Origin: JAUCQB01 sp964586235
GTDB taxonomy: Bacteria > Planctomycetota > Phycisphaerae > UBA1845 > PWPN01
NCBI GenBank assembly: GCA_964586235.1
Contig: CAZPIO010000002.1
Coordinates: 85,089-149,088 of the forward strand
Direction of reading: 5' to 3'
DNA length: 64,000 nucleotides
Shown here piece by piece: positions 24,738 through 33,578 of the stretch (positions are counted from its first letter, which is position 1; each line of letters starts with the position of its first letter). The notes below the pieces were generated by a model, which was given only the letters and a program-made list of their open reading frames with translations, was not told the DNA's origin and made no database searches. The position numbers and the translations under genes are program-made.

Positions 24738-25391
24738 GTGCCCAAAGTTCTTCTGATCAACAGCGACAAGACGATACTGGACCTTCTTGAAGCCATGTTT
24801 CAATCCCGCTTCAGCGTCCACAAGGCCCGGGATGTGGCAGCAGGATCGGAAATGATGGCCAAGACCAAGCCCGACCTGGTCGTGGTGGGCCATCAGGCCA
24901 GGCGGGACGACGCGGTGCGTTTTCTCACCTGGATGCGGCAGAATGGGCATAAGCCGCCGGTGGTGGTGGTATTGGGGCCGGGCACAGACCTGATGAACCC
25001 CAAGCTGCTGAAGCTGGGCGTGCGCGGTTTTGTGGAGCATCCTCCGGACAAGAAGCGGGTTCAACAGGCGATCGACGCGGCGGTCAAGTTTCGCAAGGCC
25101 GAGGACACGCCAGCCCCGGCCGTCACTGCGGAGGAGGCAAGATCAAACCTGTCGGAGTTGGAGAAGCAGCTCAACGGCTCGATGAAGTGTTTCGCGGGGT
25201 TGAACAAGGTGTTCATCCAGTCGCACATCGGGAGCGTCTCGCGACCGAGGATCTGCCTGAAGTGCCCGCTCCGGCCGGAGTACGGTCTCTCGGCCAACGT
25301 CTTCTACGAGTTCATCCGAGACGTGTGCTGTGCTGACCCGAACAGTTGTGAGGCCTATTCCATATTCCAGCAAACGCGCGTATGGGCCTGA
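24738..25391 (+). CDS. Degenerate response-regulator receiver protein with Cys-rich tail
   Basis: This 217-residue protein has a CheY-like fold in residues 1-120: PKVLLINSDKTILDLL, PDLVVVGHQARR, PPVVVVLGPG and VRGFVEHPPDKKRV. The phosphoacceptor Asp after the third strand is replaced by Gly and the N-terminal acidic pair is reduced to one Asp, so phosphorylation is unlikely. The C-terminal part, after a linker and a helix (LSELEKQLN), contains RICLKCPLRPEY and DVCCADPNSCEAY, five cysteines that may bind metal. The GTG at 24738 has GGAGG five bases upstream. It stands alone with its own promoter. The partner is unknown. Confidence 0.7.
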   Translation: MPKVLLINSDKTILDLLEAMFQSRFSVHKARDVAAGSEMMAKTKPDLVVVGHQARRDDAVRFLTWMRQNGHKPPVVVVLGPGTDLMNPKLLKLGVRGFVEHPPDKKRVQQAIDAAVKFRKAEDTPAPAVTAEEARSNLSELEKQLNGSMKCFAGLNKVFIQSHIGSVSRPRICLKCPLRPEYGLSANVFYEFIRDVCCADPNSCEAYSIFQQTRVWA

Positions 25392-25650
25392 TCCGGCGGT
25401 CCAGGTCAGGCATTATCGGACGGTCATCCCACTCAGCCGTCACCGGGTGAGCCTGCCAGAATCAGAGCACGTCCCGCAGTCGCAGGTATTGCGTTGTCGA
25501 GGGTCATGGCGGCGTCCGCCGCGGCGGACTTGGCCACCCCACCCCGCCGGGGCTCATGCCACCGCGCCATGGCTCATGCTACCCCGCCGGGGCTTGGCCA
25601 CCCCGGATTCTGAGCCCGCCCGGCGCCCTGGAACGGCCGGATGACCGTCC
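25392..25650. other. Intergenic region with inverted repeats
   Basis: No gene is seen. GGACGGTCATCC (25418-25429) and its exact reverse complement (25639-25650) bracket about 210 bp containing C-rich copies of a CCCCGCCGGGG palindrome (25550-25610). This could be a miniature repeat element; no target-site duplication was identified. Confidence 0.45.
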
Positions 25651-25679
25651 TTGACAGGGTCAGGCGGGACGGGTAACGT
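25651..25679 (+). promoter_or_regulatory. Probable promoter of the rpmF-plsX-fab operon
   Basis: TTGACA at 25651-25656 is a perfect -35; TAACGT at 25674-25679, 17 bases away, is a weaker -10. The predicted start near 25686 leaves a leader of about 130 nt before rpmF. Confidence 0.5.
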
Positions 25680-25692
25680 CTATGGATTGCGC

Positions 25693-25742
25693 GAGAGGCT
25701 TGCAGCAGCGGCCGACAATCGGGCCCCGGGTGCAAGCCTCTC
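25693..25742 (+). promoter_or_regulatory. Leader hairpin upstream of rpmF
   Basis: GAGAGGCTTGCA (25693-25704) pairs perfectly over 12 bp with TGCAAGCCTCTC (25731-25742), and TTTGG follows. It lies within the predicted 5' untranslated region of rpmF and could be an attenuator, a ribosomal-protein binding site or a weak terminator. Confidence 0.5.
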
Positions 25743-25816
25743 TTTGGTAATCGGCGTGGGCCCCGGCCGACGAACAAAGGCGGCCAGGGGAGTGTAAGAG
25801 CTTACCGGAACAAGAC

Positions 25817-26002
25817 ATGCTACCCGCAAGAAAAGTATCGAAAGCCCGGAAACGCAAGCGGCGCGCCCATCACGCCCTGAGCCGGCCCAACCTCGTCGCC
25901 TGCCCCAAATGCGGCGTGGCCAAGCTGCCTCATGCGTCCTGTGAGAACTGCGGCTACGTGAGCAGCCAAGTGGCGCTGGCGATGAAGGAAGAGGAGTCCT
26001 AG
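25817..26002 (+). CDS. rpmF: 50S ribosomal protein L32
   Basis: A 61-residue basic protein beginning MLPARKVSKARKRKRRAHH with a C4 zinc ribbon (CPKCG and CENCG) has all features of bL32, a protein of the large ribosomal subunit. It is followed 5 bp later by plsX, the widely conserved rpmF-plsX-fab order that links ribosome supply with membrane synthesis. Confidence 0.95.
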   Translation: MLPARKVSKARKRKRRAHHALSRPNLVACPKCGVAKLPHASCENCGYVSSQVALAMKEEES

Positions 26003-26007
26003 ACCCC

Positions 26008-27024
26008 ATGCGGATCGGCATCGACGCCATGGGGGGGGATTTCGCGCCCCGTGAGATCGTGCGCGGCGCGGTGGAGGCCGCCCATAAGCTGGACGGCCAC
26101 CAGATCATACTCCTCGGCGACGAGCCTGCCGTTCGACGGGAGCTGGAAGCCGCGGGTCATTCATGCCCGACCATCTCGGTCGTGCATACCTCGCAGGTCA
26201 TCGGCATGGACGAATCGCCGGTCGAGGCGGTCCGCCACAAGCCGAATTCGTCGATTTGCCGCATGACCCAGATGGCGGTCAAGGGGGAGTTGGATGCGCT
26301 CATCAGCGCGGGCAACACCGGCGCGTTCGCGGCGGCCGCCCAACTGCGGATGAAGCTCCTGCCGAAGGTGGTCCGTCCGGGTATCGCTGTGGTGCTGCCC
26401 TCGTTCACCGGTCCGATCGTGATGTGTGATGCCGGCTCGAACCTGACTCCGAAGGCCCACCACCTTGTCCAGTACGCGATCATGGCCGGCGTATATGCCA
26501 AGTATGTTCTCAAGATCGCCCGACCGCGGGTCGCGTTGATGTCGGTCGGCGAGGAGGACGCCAAGGGAACGTCCCTGGTCAAGCAGACGCACGAATTGCT
26601 GGACTCCTGCCCGCAGGTTCACTTCGTCGGCAACGTCGAAGGACGCGACCTGTTCCGCGGGGGCTGCGACGTGGTGATCTGCGACGGATTCGTGGGCAAC
26701 ATCGCCCTCAAGCTGATTGAGGGCCTGGCCGAGGGCCTGTTCAAGACAATCTCGAAGGAAATCGCCCTGGCCAGCCCGGAGCTGGCCAAGCACTTTGACC
26801 CGGTCGTCAAGCGCGTGTGGGCAAACCACGATTACGCGGAATACGGCGGGGCACCGTTGCTGGGAGTCGACGGGGCCTGCATCATCTGCCACGGCTCCAG
26901 CGATCACGTAGCCATCCGAAACGCGGTCCGGGTGGCGGCGGAGTATTATAAGAACGACCTGAACTCGATCATTGCCGCTGAACTGGTCGAAGAACCCGCC
27001 GCCCAGCGGCTCAGCAATAAGTAG
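26008..27024 (+). CDS. plsX: Phosphate acyltransferase PlsX
   Basis: PlsX converts acyl-ACP to acyl-phosphate, the first committed step of glycerophospholipid synthesis in most bacteria. The 338-residue protein begins MRIGIDAMGGDFAP, the family signature, and has SAGNTGAF and CDGFVGNIALKLIEG. The start lies 5 bp after rpmF. Confidence 0.96.
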   Translation: MRIGIDAMGGDFAPREIVRGAVEAAHKLDGHQIILLGDEPAVRRELEAAGHSCPTISVVHTSQVIGMDESPVEAVRHKPNSSICRMTQMAVKGELDALISAGNTGAFAAAAQLRMKLLPKVVRPGIAVVLPSFTGPIVMCDAGSNLTPKAHHLVQYAIMAGVYAKYVLKIARPRVALMSVGEEDAKGTSLVKQTHELLDSCPQVHFVGNVEGRDLFRGGCDVVICDGFVGNIALKLIEGLAEGLFKTISKEIALASPELAKHFDPVVKRVWANHDYAEYGGAPLLGVDGACIICHGSSDHVAIRNAVRVAAEYYKNDLNSIIAAELVEEPAAQRLSNK

Positions 27025-27034
27025 TGAATTCACA

Positions 27035-28027
27035 ATGGGTGATCGAATTCCGCTGGCGATTCGGGGCATGGGCAGCGCCCAACCGGATCGCATCATGACG
27101 AACGACGATTTCGCCGAGTTTCTCGACACCTCGGACGAGTGGATCCGCACGCGGACCGGCATCCGCGAACGCAGGATCGCCGGCGAGGACGAGAACTCGC
27201 TGACGCTGGCCACGATTGCGTCGAAACGGGCGATCGAGGATGCGGGGCTGTCGCCCGGCGACATCGACCTGATCATTTTCGCCACAACGACGCCGGCGTA
27301 CCCGCTGCCGTCGACGGCGTGTTTTCTGCAGCAGGCCCTCGGCTGCGGACAGGTTCCGGCGTTCGACATGGCCGCGGCCTGTGCGGGATTCGTGTACGGC
27401 TTCGTCATGGGCGCCTCCATGATGAACACGGCCGGGTACCGACACGTGCTGGTGGTCGGGGCGGAGAAGATGTCGGCAATGACCGATTTCCAGGATCGGG
27501 CGACGTGCGTGATCCTGGCTGACGGGGCGGGGGCGGCAATCCTCGGTCCGCCGGACGACGAGCAGTGCGGTTTGTACGAGCACTGCCTGGGGGCTGACGG
27601 AAGCGGGGCCAAGTTGATCTGGATCCCGGCGGGCGGCTCGGCGACTCCGGCCACGGTCAAGACGGTCGAGGAGCGGCAGCACTATATGAAGATGAACGGC
27701 CGCGAGGTGTATAAGTTCGCGGTCCTGAAGATGCAGGAGATTCTGATTGACACGACCCGGCGGGCGGGGCTGAGCGTGGACGATCTGGCTTACGTGGTGC
27801 CGCACCAGTCAAACCTGCGGATCATCGAGTCGGCCGCGCAGAAGATGGGCCTGCCCATGGATAAGATCGCGGTCAATATCGACCGTTGCGGCAACACTTC
27901 GGCGGCCTCCATTCCGATGGCGCTGGAGGAGGCCTGGAGGGCGGGGCGCGTGAAGAAGGGTGACTGGGTGCTGATGGCCGGGTTTGGCGCGGGCCTGACC
28001 TGGGGATCGGCCTTGATCCGGTTGTGA
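27035..28027 (+). CDS. fabH: 3-oxoacyl-ACP synthase III
   Basis: FabH condenses acetyl-CoA with malonyl-ACP to start fatty-acid synthesis. The catalytic triad is visible: Cys in DMAAACAGFVYG, His in VVPHQSNLRII and Asn in CGNTSAASIP. SDEWIRTRTGIRERR is the conserved N-terminal segment. The start at 27035 follows plsX by 10 bp; the encoded protein has 330 residues, normal for the family. Confidence 0.96.
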   Translation: MGDRIPLAIRGMGSAQPDRIMTNDDFAEFLDTSDEWIRTRTGIRERRIAGEDENSLTLATIASKRAIEDAGLSPGDIDLIIFATTTPAYPLPSTACFLQQALGCGQVPAFDMAAACAGFVYGFVMGASMMNTAGYRHVLVVGAEKMSAMTDFQDRATCVILADGAGAAILGPPDDEQCGLYEHCLGADGSGAKLIWIPAGGSATPATVKTVEERQHYMKMNGREVYKFAVLKMQEILIDTTRRAGLSVDDLAYVVPHQSNLRIIESAAQKMGLPMDKIAVNIDRCGNTSAASIPMALEEAWRAGRVKKGDWVLMAGFGAGLTWGSALIRL

Positions 28028-28039
28028 GGGCGCAGTGCG

Positions 28040-28978
28040 ATGGTCAAGACCGCCATCCTGTTCACAGGCCAGGGAGCGCAATCGGCCGGTATGGGCAGAG
28101 ACATCGCCGATGCGTCGCCCGCCGCCGCGGCCGTGTTCGCGCGGGCCAACGAGGTGGTCGGGTTCGACCTGCGAGCGGTCTGCTTTGGAGGACCGGCCGA
28201 AAAGCTCGAGCAGACCGACATCCAGCAGCCGGCGATCTTCACCACGAGCGTTGCCATCTGGCAGGCGGTTCAGGAGCGCGGACTGTTGAACGGCGGCAGC
28301 ATCGCGGCGATGGCCGGACTGAGCCTCGGCGAGTACTCGGCACTGTTTGCGGCCCGGGCGGTCGGCTTCGAGGATGCTTTGCGTCTGGTGAAGCGCCGGG
28401 GCGAATTGATGCAGGCGGCGGCGACGGCCGTGCCCAGCGGCATGGTCTCGGCGCTCGGGCTCGAACCTGGACAGATCGAGGCGATCTGCCGGGAGGCCGC
28501 GGACCAGGGCGTGATCCAGCCGGCGAACTTCAATTCGCCCGGCCAGATCGTGGTTTCGGGAACAAAGGCGGCGTGCGAGAAGGCGGCCAGGCTGATCGAG
28601 GAGGCGGGGGGGCGGGCGATCCCGCTCAAGGTGGCCGGGGCGTTTCACTCGCCGCTGATGAAGCCGGCGGCCGACGGCCTGGCCGGGATGCTGGCGGCCA
28701 CCTCGTTCAGGACGCCGGAGGTCCCGGTGCTGGCCAATGTGAATTGCCAATACCATGGGGATGCCGCTACTATTCGCCGCTGGCTGACGGACCAACTGAC
28801 CCAGCCGGTGCGGTGGCAGGCATCGATGGAGAGGTTGCTTGCCGAGGGTGTCGAGCGGTTCGTCGAAATCGGCCCCGGGCGAGTCCTAACCGGCCTGATG
28901 AAGAAGATATCGAGGAAGACTCCGGTCATTAACCTCGGTTCGGCGGCGGACCTGGCCCAGGCGGTCGTGCAAGCCTGA
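28040..28978 (+). CDS. fabD: Malonyl-CoA:ACP transacylase
   Basis: FabD moves the malonyl group from CoA to acyl carrier protein. Motifs: FTGQGAQSAGMG at the N terminus, the nucleophile Ser in GLSLGEYSAL (Leu replaces the usual His before Ser) and the catalytic His in GAFHSPLM. 312 residues, 12 bp after fabH. Confidence 0.95.
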   Translation: MVKTAILFTGQGAQSAGMGRDIADASPAAAAVFARANEVVGFDLRAVCFGGPAEKLEQTDIQQPAIFTTSVAIWQAVQERGLLNGGSIAAMAGLSLGEYSALFAARAVGFEDALRLVKRRGELMQAAATAVPSGMVSALGLEPGQIEAICREAADQGVIQPANFNSPGQIVVSGTKAACEKAARLIEEAGGRAIPLKVAGAFHSPLMKPAADGLAGMLAATSFRTPEVPVLANVNCQYHGDAATIRRWLTDQLTQPVRWQASMERLLAEGVERFVEIGPGRVLTGLMKKISRKTPVINLGSAADLAQAVVQA

Positions 28979-29060
28979 GCCTTCGCCAAAGGCCCGGACG
29001 GCTGTTGAGGAGCGGACGAATAACAGGAAGCAACGGGCAGACTGATTGGAAGGAGATCGG

Positions 29061-29807
29061 ATGTCCTGGACGGAACAAATTGCGATCGTCACCGGTGGGG
29101 CTCGGGGCATCGGACGGGCAATCAGTCTGGGGCTTGCCGAGCAGGGGGCCACAGTGGTAGCCGCAGATCTCAACCTTGACGGGGTCAAGGCCGTCGCTGA
29201 GGAAGCCGGAGCCGCCGGGCTGAAGGGCCGTATCGTGCCCAAGGCGCTGAACGTGACCGACCGGTCCGCGGTCGACGGCTTCGTCGAGGAGGTGACCAGG
29301 GAGTTCTCCAAAATCAGCATCCTGGTGAACAACGCGGGCATCACCCGCGACGGCCTGCTGCTGAACATGGAGGATGAGCAGTTTGACGCGGTCATCAACG
29401 TCAACCTGCGGTCGGTCTTCCTGATGACTCGGGCGGTGTGCCGCCACATGATACAGGCCCGGTACGGGCGAATCGTCAACATCGCCAGCGTCTCGGGGAT
29501 GATGGGCAATGCCGGGCAGGCGAACTACGCGGCGAGCAAGGCGGGCGTCGTCGGTTTCACCAAGACTGTAGCCAAGGAGCTTGCCCGGCGGAACATTACC
29601 GCCAACGCGGTCGCTCCGGGCTTCATCGACACCGAAATGACCAAGGTCCTGCCGGATAAGGTCAAGGAGATGGTCAAGCAGGTGATCCCGTGCCAGAGGA
29701 TGGGCGAACCGGCGGATGTGGCCGCGGCGGTGGTCTTCCTGGCATCCCCGGCCGCCAAGTATATTACCGGCCAGGTCCTGGTGGTGGACGGCGGACTGAA
29801 CATGTAG
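29061..29807 (+). CDS. fabG: 3-oxoacyl-ACP reductase
   Basis: FabG reduces 3-oxoacyl-ACP with NADPH. The short-chain dehydrogenase motifs are complete: TGGARGIG for the cofactor, NNAG, the catalytic Ser in VSGMMGNAGQ and YAASK with Tyr and Lys. The ATG at 29061 has AAGGAG upstream; 248 residues. Confidence 0.95.
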   Translation: MSWTEQIAIVTGGARGIGRAISLGLAEQGATVVAADLNLDGVKAVAEEAGAAGLKGRIVPKALNVTDRSAVDGFVEEVTREFSKISILVNNAGITRDGLLLNMEDEQFDAVINVNLRSVFLMTRAVCRHMIQARYGRIVNIASVSGMMGNAGQANYAASKAGVVGFTKTVAKELARRNITANAVAPGFIDTEMTKVLPDKVKEMVKQVIPCQRMGEPADVAAAVVFLASPAAKYITGQVLVVDGGLNM

Positions 29808-29815
29808 TTATTATG

Positions 29816-29843
29816 GTCCCCCTGGCGGAAAACCGCAGGGGGA
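29816..29843 (+). terminator. Hairpin with T-rich tail between fabG and acpP
   Basis: CCCCCTGGCGG and CCGCAGGGGG form a GC-rich stem with one bulge around an AAAA loop, followed by AGATTTTGG. It may partly terminate the upstream transcript or stabilise the acpP message. Confidence 0.5.
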
Positions 29844-29919
29844 GATTTTGGTTTGTGGCAGTGGGCTTTCGTTGGCCCAGGATTCGACAGCGAACCTGCA
29901 AGATACGGAGGATCCCGTA

Positions 29920-30177
29920 GTGACGGTTCAGGAAATAGAAGACAAGGTTATATCGATCGTCAGTGAGCAGATGGGAATCAACAAGGCGGAGATCACCCGG
30001 GAGGTTTCCTTCATCAATGATCTCAACGCCGATTCTCTGGACATCGTCGAGCTGGTCATGGAGCTGGAGGACAGCTTCGAGATGCAGATTCCCGACGAAG
30101 AGGCGGAGAAGATCAAGACCGTCGGTCAGGCGATTGACTACATCGCCGCTCACCAGAACCAGCAGCAGCAGCAGTGA
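29920..30177 (+). CDS. acpP: Acyl carrier protein
   Basis: The 85-residue acidic protein has DLNADSLDIVELVMELED, where the Ser of the DSL motif takes the phosphopantetheine arm. The GTG at 29920 was chosen because ACGGAGGATC precedes it and the usual ACP length results. The end carries a run of five Gln residues, unusual for AcpP. It lies about 110 bp after fabG, behind a hairpin, so it may be expressed separately from the upstream genes. Confidence 0.95.
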   Translation: MTVQEIEDKVISIVSEQMGINKAEITREVSFINDLNADSLDIVELVMELEDSFEMQIPDEEAEKIKTVGQAIDYIAAHQNQQQQQ

Positions 30178-30352
30178 TCGGCGGTCCGGGCCCGGGAGCC
30201 GGGCTGGTCGTCCGGATGGCGCGATGGCGGCGACCTGTCCCACGGGCGATGCGATCGGCAATCTGGCTGGGACGCGTGGCAGGCTCCGGACCCCGTAGTC
30301 CCGTCCTGCAGCAGAAGAGATAACCGCAATCGTGGGCGTTGGAATGGCGAGC

Positions 30353-31594
30353 ATGTCAAGGCGGCGCGTTGTCATTACGGGTATGGGTGTCATCACACCC
30401 TTGGGGTGTTCCGTCCGGGAGTACTGGGACGGTCTGATCGCGGGCCGCAGCGGCATCGCCACGATCCAACGATTCAATCCGACCGCTTTTGACACACACT
30501 TTGCTGGCGAATGCCGCGATTTTTCGCCGGAACGATGGATCGAGCCGAAGGCGGCCAAGCGGATGGACCGGTTCGCCCAATACGCCGTGGCCGCGGCCAT
30601 TGATGCGGCCAAGGACAGCGGGCTGGACTTCACCAGGCTCGATCCCCACCGGGTGGGGGTCATCACCGGTTCGGGCATCGGCGGCATCCAGGAGCTGGAG
30701 GACCAGTACCGCCGGCTCCTGGAGAAGGGGCCGACCAAAGTCTCGGCTTTCACCATACCCAGGTTGATGGTCAACGCAGCGAGTGGAAACATCTCGATTC
30801 TGTTCAGTAGTCGAGGCCCCAGCACGGCCGTGGCGACGGCATGTGCCTCGGCGACCAATGCCATGGGCGACGCGCTGAGACTCATCCAGCGGGGCGAGTG
30901 CGACGTCATTTTCACCGGTGGCAGCGAGGCGGCGGTCACCACCATCGGCCTGAGCGCCTTCAATGCCATGAAGGCCTTGAGCACCCGCAACACAGAACCG
31001 GCACGGGCCAGCCGGCCCTTCGATAAGGATCGCGACGGGTTTGTCATGGCCGAAGGCGCGGGCATCGTCATCTTTGAGGAATACGAACACGCACGCCGGC
31101 GCGGGGCCCGCATCTACGCTGAAGTGCGGGGCTTCGGCTCGAGTGCCGACGGATCGCACCTGACCCAGCCCAATGAAAACGGGGACTCCGCGGCCATCGC
31201 CATGCGCGACTGCCTGAACGACGCAGGGCTCAACGGCGGGGAGCTGGATTACATCAACGCCCACGGCACAGGCACGCCGCTGGGCGACGCGGCCGAGACG
31301 TTGGCCATCAAGACCGTGCTCGGCGACCACAGCCGCAAGGTGATCGTCAGCAGCACCAAGTCGGCCACGGGGCACCTGCTGGGCGCCAGCGGGGGCGTCG
31401 AACTGGTGGCCTCGGCCATGGCAATCCAGGACGGCGTCGTGCCGCCCACGATCAACCTGGACACTCCGGATCCTCAGTGTGATCTGGATTACGTGCCCAA
31501 CGTCGCCCGCGAGGCCACAGTCCGGACGGCCATGAGCAATTCCTTCGGATTCGGCGGCCACAACGCGTGCATCCTCATTTCCAGGCTGGATTGA
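30353..31594 (+). CDS. fabF: 3-oxoacyl-ACP synthase II
   Basis: FabF elongates acyl-ACP chains. The Cys-His-His triad is visible in ATACASATNAMG, INAHGTGTPLGD and KSATGHLLGASG. MSRRRVVITGMGVITPLG gives the standard start; GTG at 30332 and ATG at 30344 are in-frame alternatives and none has a clear ribosome site. It ends the fatty-acid cluster; a CCGGCG..CGCCGG palindrome (31665-31680) follows. Confidence 0.95.
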   Translation: MSRRRVVITGMGVITPLGCSVREYWDGLIAGRSGIATIQRFNPTAFDTHFAGECRDFSPERWIEPKAAKRMDRFAQYAVAAAIDAAKDSGLDFTRLDPHRVGVITGSGIGGIQELEDQYRRLLEKGPTKVSAFTIPRLMVNAASGNISILFSSRGPSTAVATACASATNAMGDALRLIQRGECDVIFTGGSEAAVTTIGLSAFNAMKALSTRNTEPARASRPFDKDRDGFVMAEGAGIVIFEEYEHARRRGARIYAEVRGFGSSADGSHLTQPNENGDSAAIAMRDCLNDAGLNGGELDYINAHGTGTPLGDAAETLAIKTVLGDHSRKVIVSSTKSATGHLLGASGGVELVASAMAIQDGVVPPTINLDTPDPQCDLDYVPNVAREATVRTAMSNSFGFGGHNACILISRLD

Positions 31595-31770
31595 GCCCCC
31601 AGGAGACCACAGAGTGCAGTTTCGGCCAATCGGACCGCAGAAAGTGCGCGATTTGTTGCGGGGGCCGGCGTGAGCGCCGGGGGCGTCAAGTCGGCCCGTG
31701 CGTCATCCGATAAGTCCACAGGGAGCTTTGCGCCTCGGGTGCGTGCGAGCGCGCGGTCTGGGAAGCGGTT

Positions 31771-32256
31771 ATGGGCCAGTCTCAAGAAGAAATCGACGCC
31801 CTGCTGGCCAACGTGAGCCAACTGGCGGCCGAGACGGCGGCGGACATCGTCGGCGACGGCGGCGGGCCGGGCGGCGCGACGGACTCGGCGCCGGCGACGT
31901 CGGTTGCCCCGGAACCGGGCGGGCCGGCCCCCAAACGCACACAGGTGCCATGGGGTCATCGCGCGGTCTCGGCGGCGTCGGCCGCGCGGCCGGAGGACCC
32001 GAAGCGCATCCTGCGGCTCGAGGTTCCGGTCATCGTCACACTGGCCGGCCGTACCATGCCGCTGTCCAAGATCCTCTCTCTCAGTCCGGGCTCGATCATC
32101 GAGTTCGAGAAACCTTCGGACGAAATGCTCGATCTGATGATCAATAACCGGTGCATCGGGCGCGGGCAGGCGGTCAAGGTCGGTGAGAACTTCGGGCTCC
32201 GCGTCACGATCATCGGCACGGTGAAAAATCGGATCGAAGCTCTCGCCTCAAGCTGA
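31771..32256 (+). CDS. fliN: FliN-family flagellar switch protein with a FliM-like N-terminal peptide
   Basis: The C-terminal 85 residues (RLEVPVIVTLAGRTMPLSKI, LSPGSIIEFEK, GRGQAVKVGENFGLRVT) form the SpoA domain of FliN, part of the rotor C-ring. The N terminus, GQSQEEIDALLANV, resembles the CheY-P binding peptide of FliM and FliY (SQEEIDALL), followed by a Gly/Pro/Ala-rich linker. No other flagellar gene is nearby. The protein may act as a FliN/FliM hybrid switch component, or the peptide may be a leftover of a shared ancestor. Confidence 0.85.
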   Translation: MGQSQEEIDALLANVSQLAAETAADIVGDGGGPGGATDSAPATSVAPEPGGPAPKRTQVPWGHRAVSAASAARPEDPKRILRLEVPVIVTLAGRTMPLSKILSLSPGSIIEFEKPSDEMLDLMINNRCIGRGQAVKVGENFGLRVTIIGTVKNRIEALASS

Positions 32257-32640
32257 TGCGTCGACGTTCACTCGATCGGCCATGCAGGGTTGGCTGTGCG
32301 TTGGGAGGCGATTGCCCGTGTATCGCGGGGTCTGCCCTGAGGAGAATCATGGCGGCGCCCCGGCAAGCCGGGGCTTGGTCATGCCACCCTTTTCGGGCGG
32401 AGCTGGGCCGCTCGCTCACAACCGCGGTTCCGAATCGGGGCCCACTCGCTGGCGCTCGGGGTTCTGAACCGGGCCCCTCGCTTGCGCTCGGGGTTCTGAA
32501 GCGGGGCCGCTCGCTCACGGTCGCCACGTCGACCAGACTCGCGGTTCTGAAAGAGCGGCTTGGCGTATCAGGGGTCTGCTCATTCGACTTCAGCGCCGCC
32601 GGGCTTGACTGAGGCAATTGGACGCTCGATAGTGAGGCTC
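32257..32640. repeat. Intergenic cluster of dispersed palindromic repeats
   Basis: It contains a GCCCCGGCAAGCCGGGGC hairpin (32356-32373), two copies of the CTCGC..GCGCTCGGGGTTCTGA repeat (32439-32467 and 32471-32499) and a degenerate third copy to about 32555. No gene is recognised; the repressor gene begins just after it. Confidence 0.7.
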
Positions 32641-33300
32641 ATGTCGGGGGCCCAACCAGAATCTCCCGTGTTCCACGGTCACATCGGACGGCGGATTCGT
32701 TACTACCGCCAGAAGCTCGGTCTGAACCAGACTCAGCTTGCGAAACGGGCCAACGTCAACCAGGGCTTCCTCAGCGAGATAGAACGGGGTAAGCGCAGGC
32801 CGTCGCCGGCATCACTGCACGCCATCGCGGTGGCCCTGGATCTTGCGCCGGCGGTTCTCATCGGAGACGGGCTGGAGCATGACACGCCGCAGCCCCTGGA
32901 TACCCGCGACGTGCCTCTGTTTGGGGCCATTCCGGCAGGTCCGCCGGCCGAGACACAGGAGCAACTCGAGATGTTCCCCGTCCTGCGTCACCTGTGGTCG
33001 CCCGAACGCTATGTCCTGCGGCTGACCTTCGATTCGATGGAGCCGACGCTCAAACCAGGCGACCTGGTTCTGGTTGAGTACCGGCCCGATGTCGATCCGG
33101 AGCATGTCCAGGGACGGATCTGCGCATGCCTGGTGGATGGAATGCCCACGCTCAAGCGCGTTTCGGTGGAACAGCAACGGCAACGTCGGATCGTGATCCT
33201 TCGAGGGGACAATCCCGCTGTCCCGCCGCTGGTCGTGGACGAGTCTCGAGATTTTGTCATTCAGGGGATCGTCACCAATCTGGTCGCTCGAGCGCTGTGA
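32641..33300 (+). CDS. XRE-type repressor with S24 (LexA-like) autoprotease domain
   Basis: The 219-residue protein combines an N-terminal helix-turn-helix (IRYYRQKLGLNQTQLAKRAN, VNQGFLSEIERGKRRPS) with a C-terminal S24 peptidase domain: FDSMEPTLKPGDLVLVEY holds the Ser nucleophile and PTLKRVS the Lys of the catalytic dyad. The segment FGAIPAGPPA contains an Ala-Gly bond that could be the self-cleavage site. Such proteins repress prophage or stress genes until DNA damage triggers cleavage. The ATG at 32641 was chosen because the earlier part is repeat-derived. Confidence 0.85.
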   Translation: MSGAQPESPVFHGHIGRRIRYYRQKLGLNQTQLAKRANVNQGFLSEIERGKRRPSPASLHAIAVALDLAPAVLIGDGLEHDTPQPLDTRDVPLFGAIPAGPPAETQEQLEMFPVLRHLWSPERYVLRLTFDSMEPTLKPGDLVLVEYRPDVDPEHVQGRICACLVDGMPTLKRVSVEQQRQRRIVILRGDNPAVPPLVVDESRDFVIQGIVTNLVARAL

Positions 33301-33561
33301 GTATTGTGCGCAGTTTTTTGCACAGGCGCGCCGTTCGTGGCCGATGGCGCGACACGCCCTCTGCGGAGCTGCAAACGCCGCAAAAGCCGGCCGGGGCGCC
33401 ACCAAAACGCGTCAGTTGCGAATCCGACGTGCAACTCTTCGCACATTGTCCGACGACCGTTTATCGCCTCCGGAAAAAGACGGCCATACCCGAAGATCGC
33501 AAGCCCATACGCCCGCTGGCGTTAGAGCCGTTGCAGATTCGAGGTTGAATACGGCCCTTCG

Positions 33562-33578
33562 TTGGCACGGCAAATGCT
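33562..33578 (+). promoter_or_regulatory. Sigma-54 (-24/-12) promoter
   Basis: TTGGCACGGCAAATGCT matches the RpoN consensus: GG and GC are separated by exactly ten bases and the TTGGCACG half is perfect. It would start transcription near 33589, in front of GGAGG and the small gene at 33612. The stretch 33301-33561 before it holds no gene; no enhancer site was identified. Confidence 0.65.

Noticed and set aside
25330..25644. Open frame downstream of the receiver-like gene
   Set aside because: It overlaps the receiver gene end and runs through palindromic repeats with no domain-like sequence.
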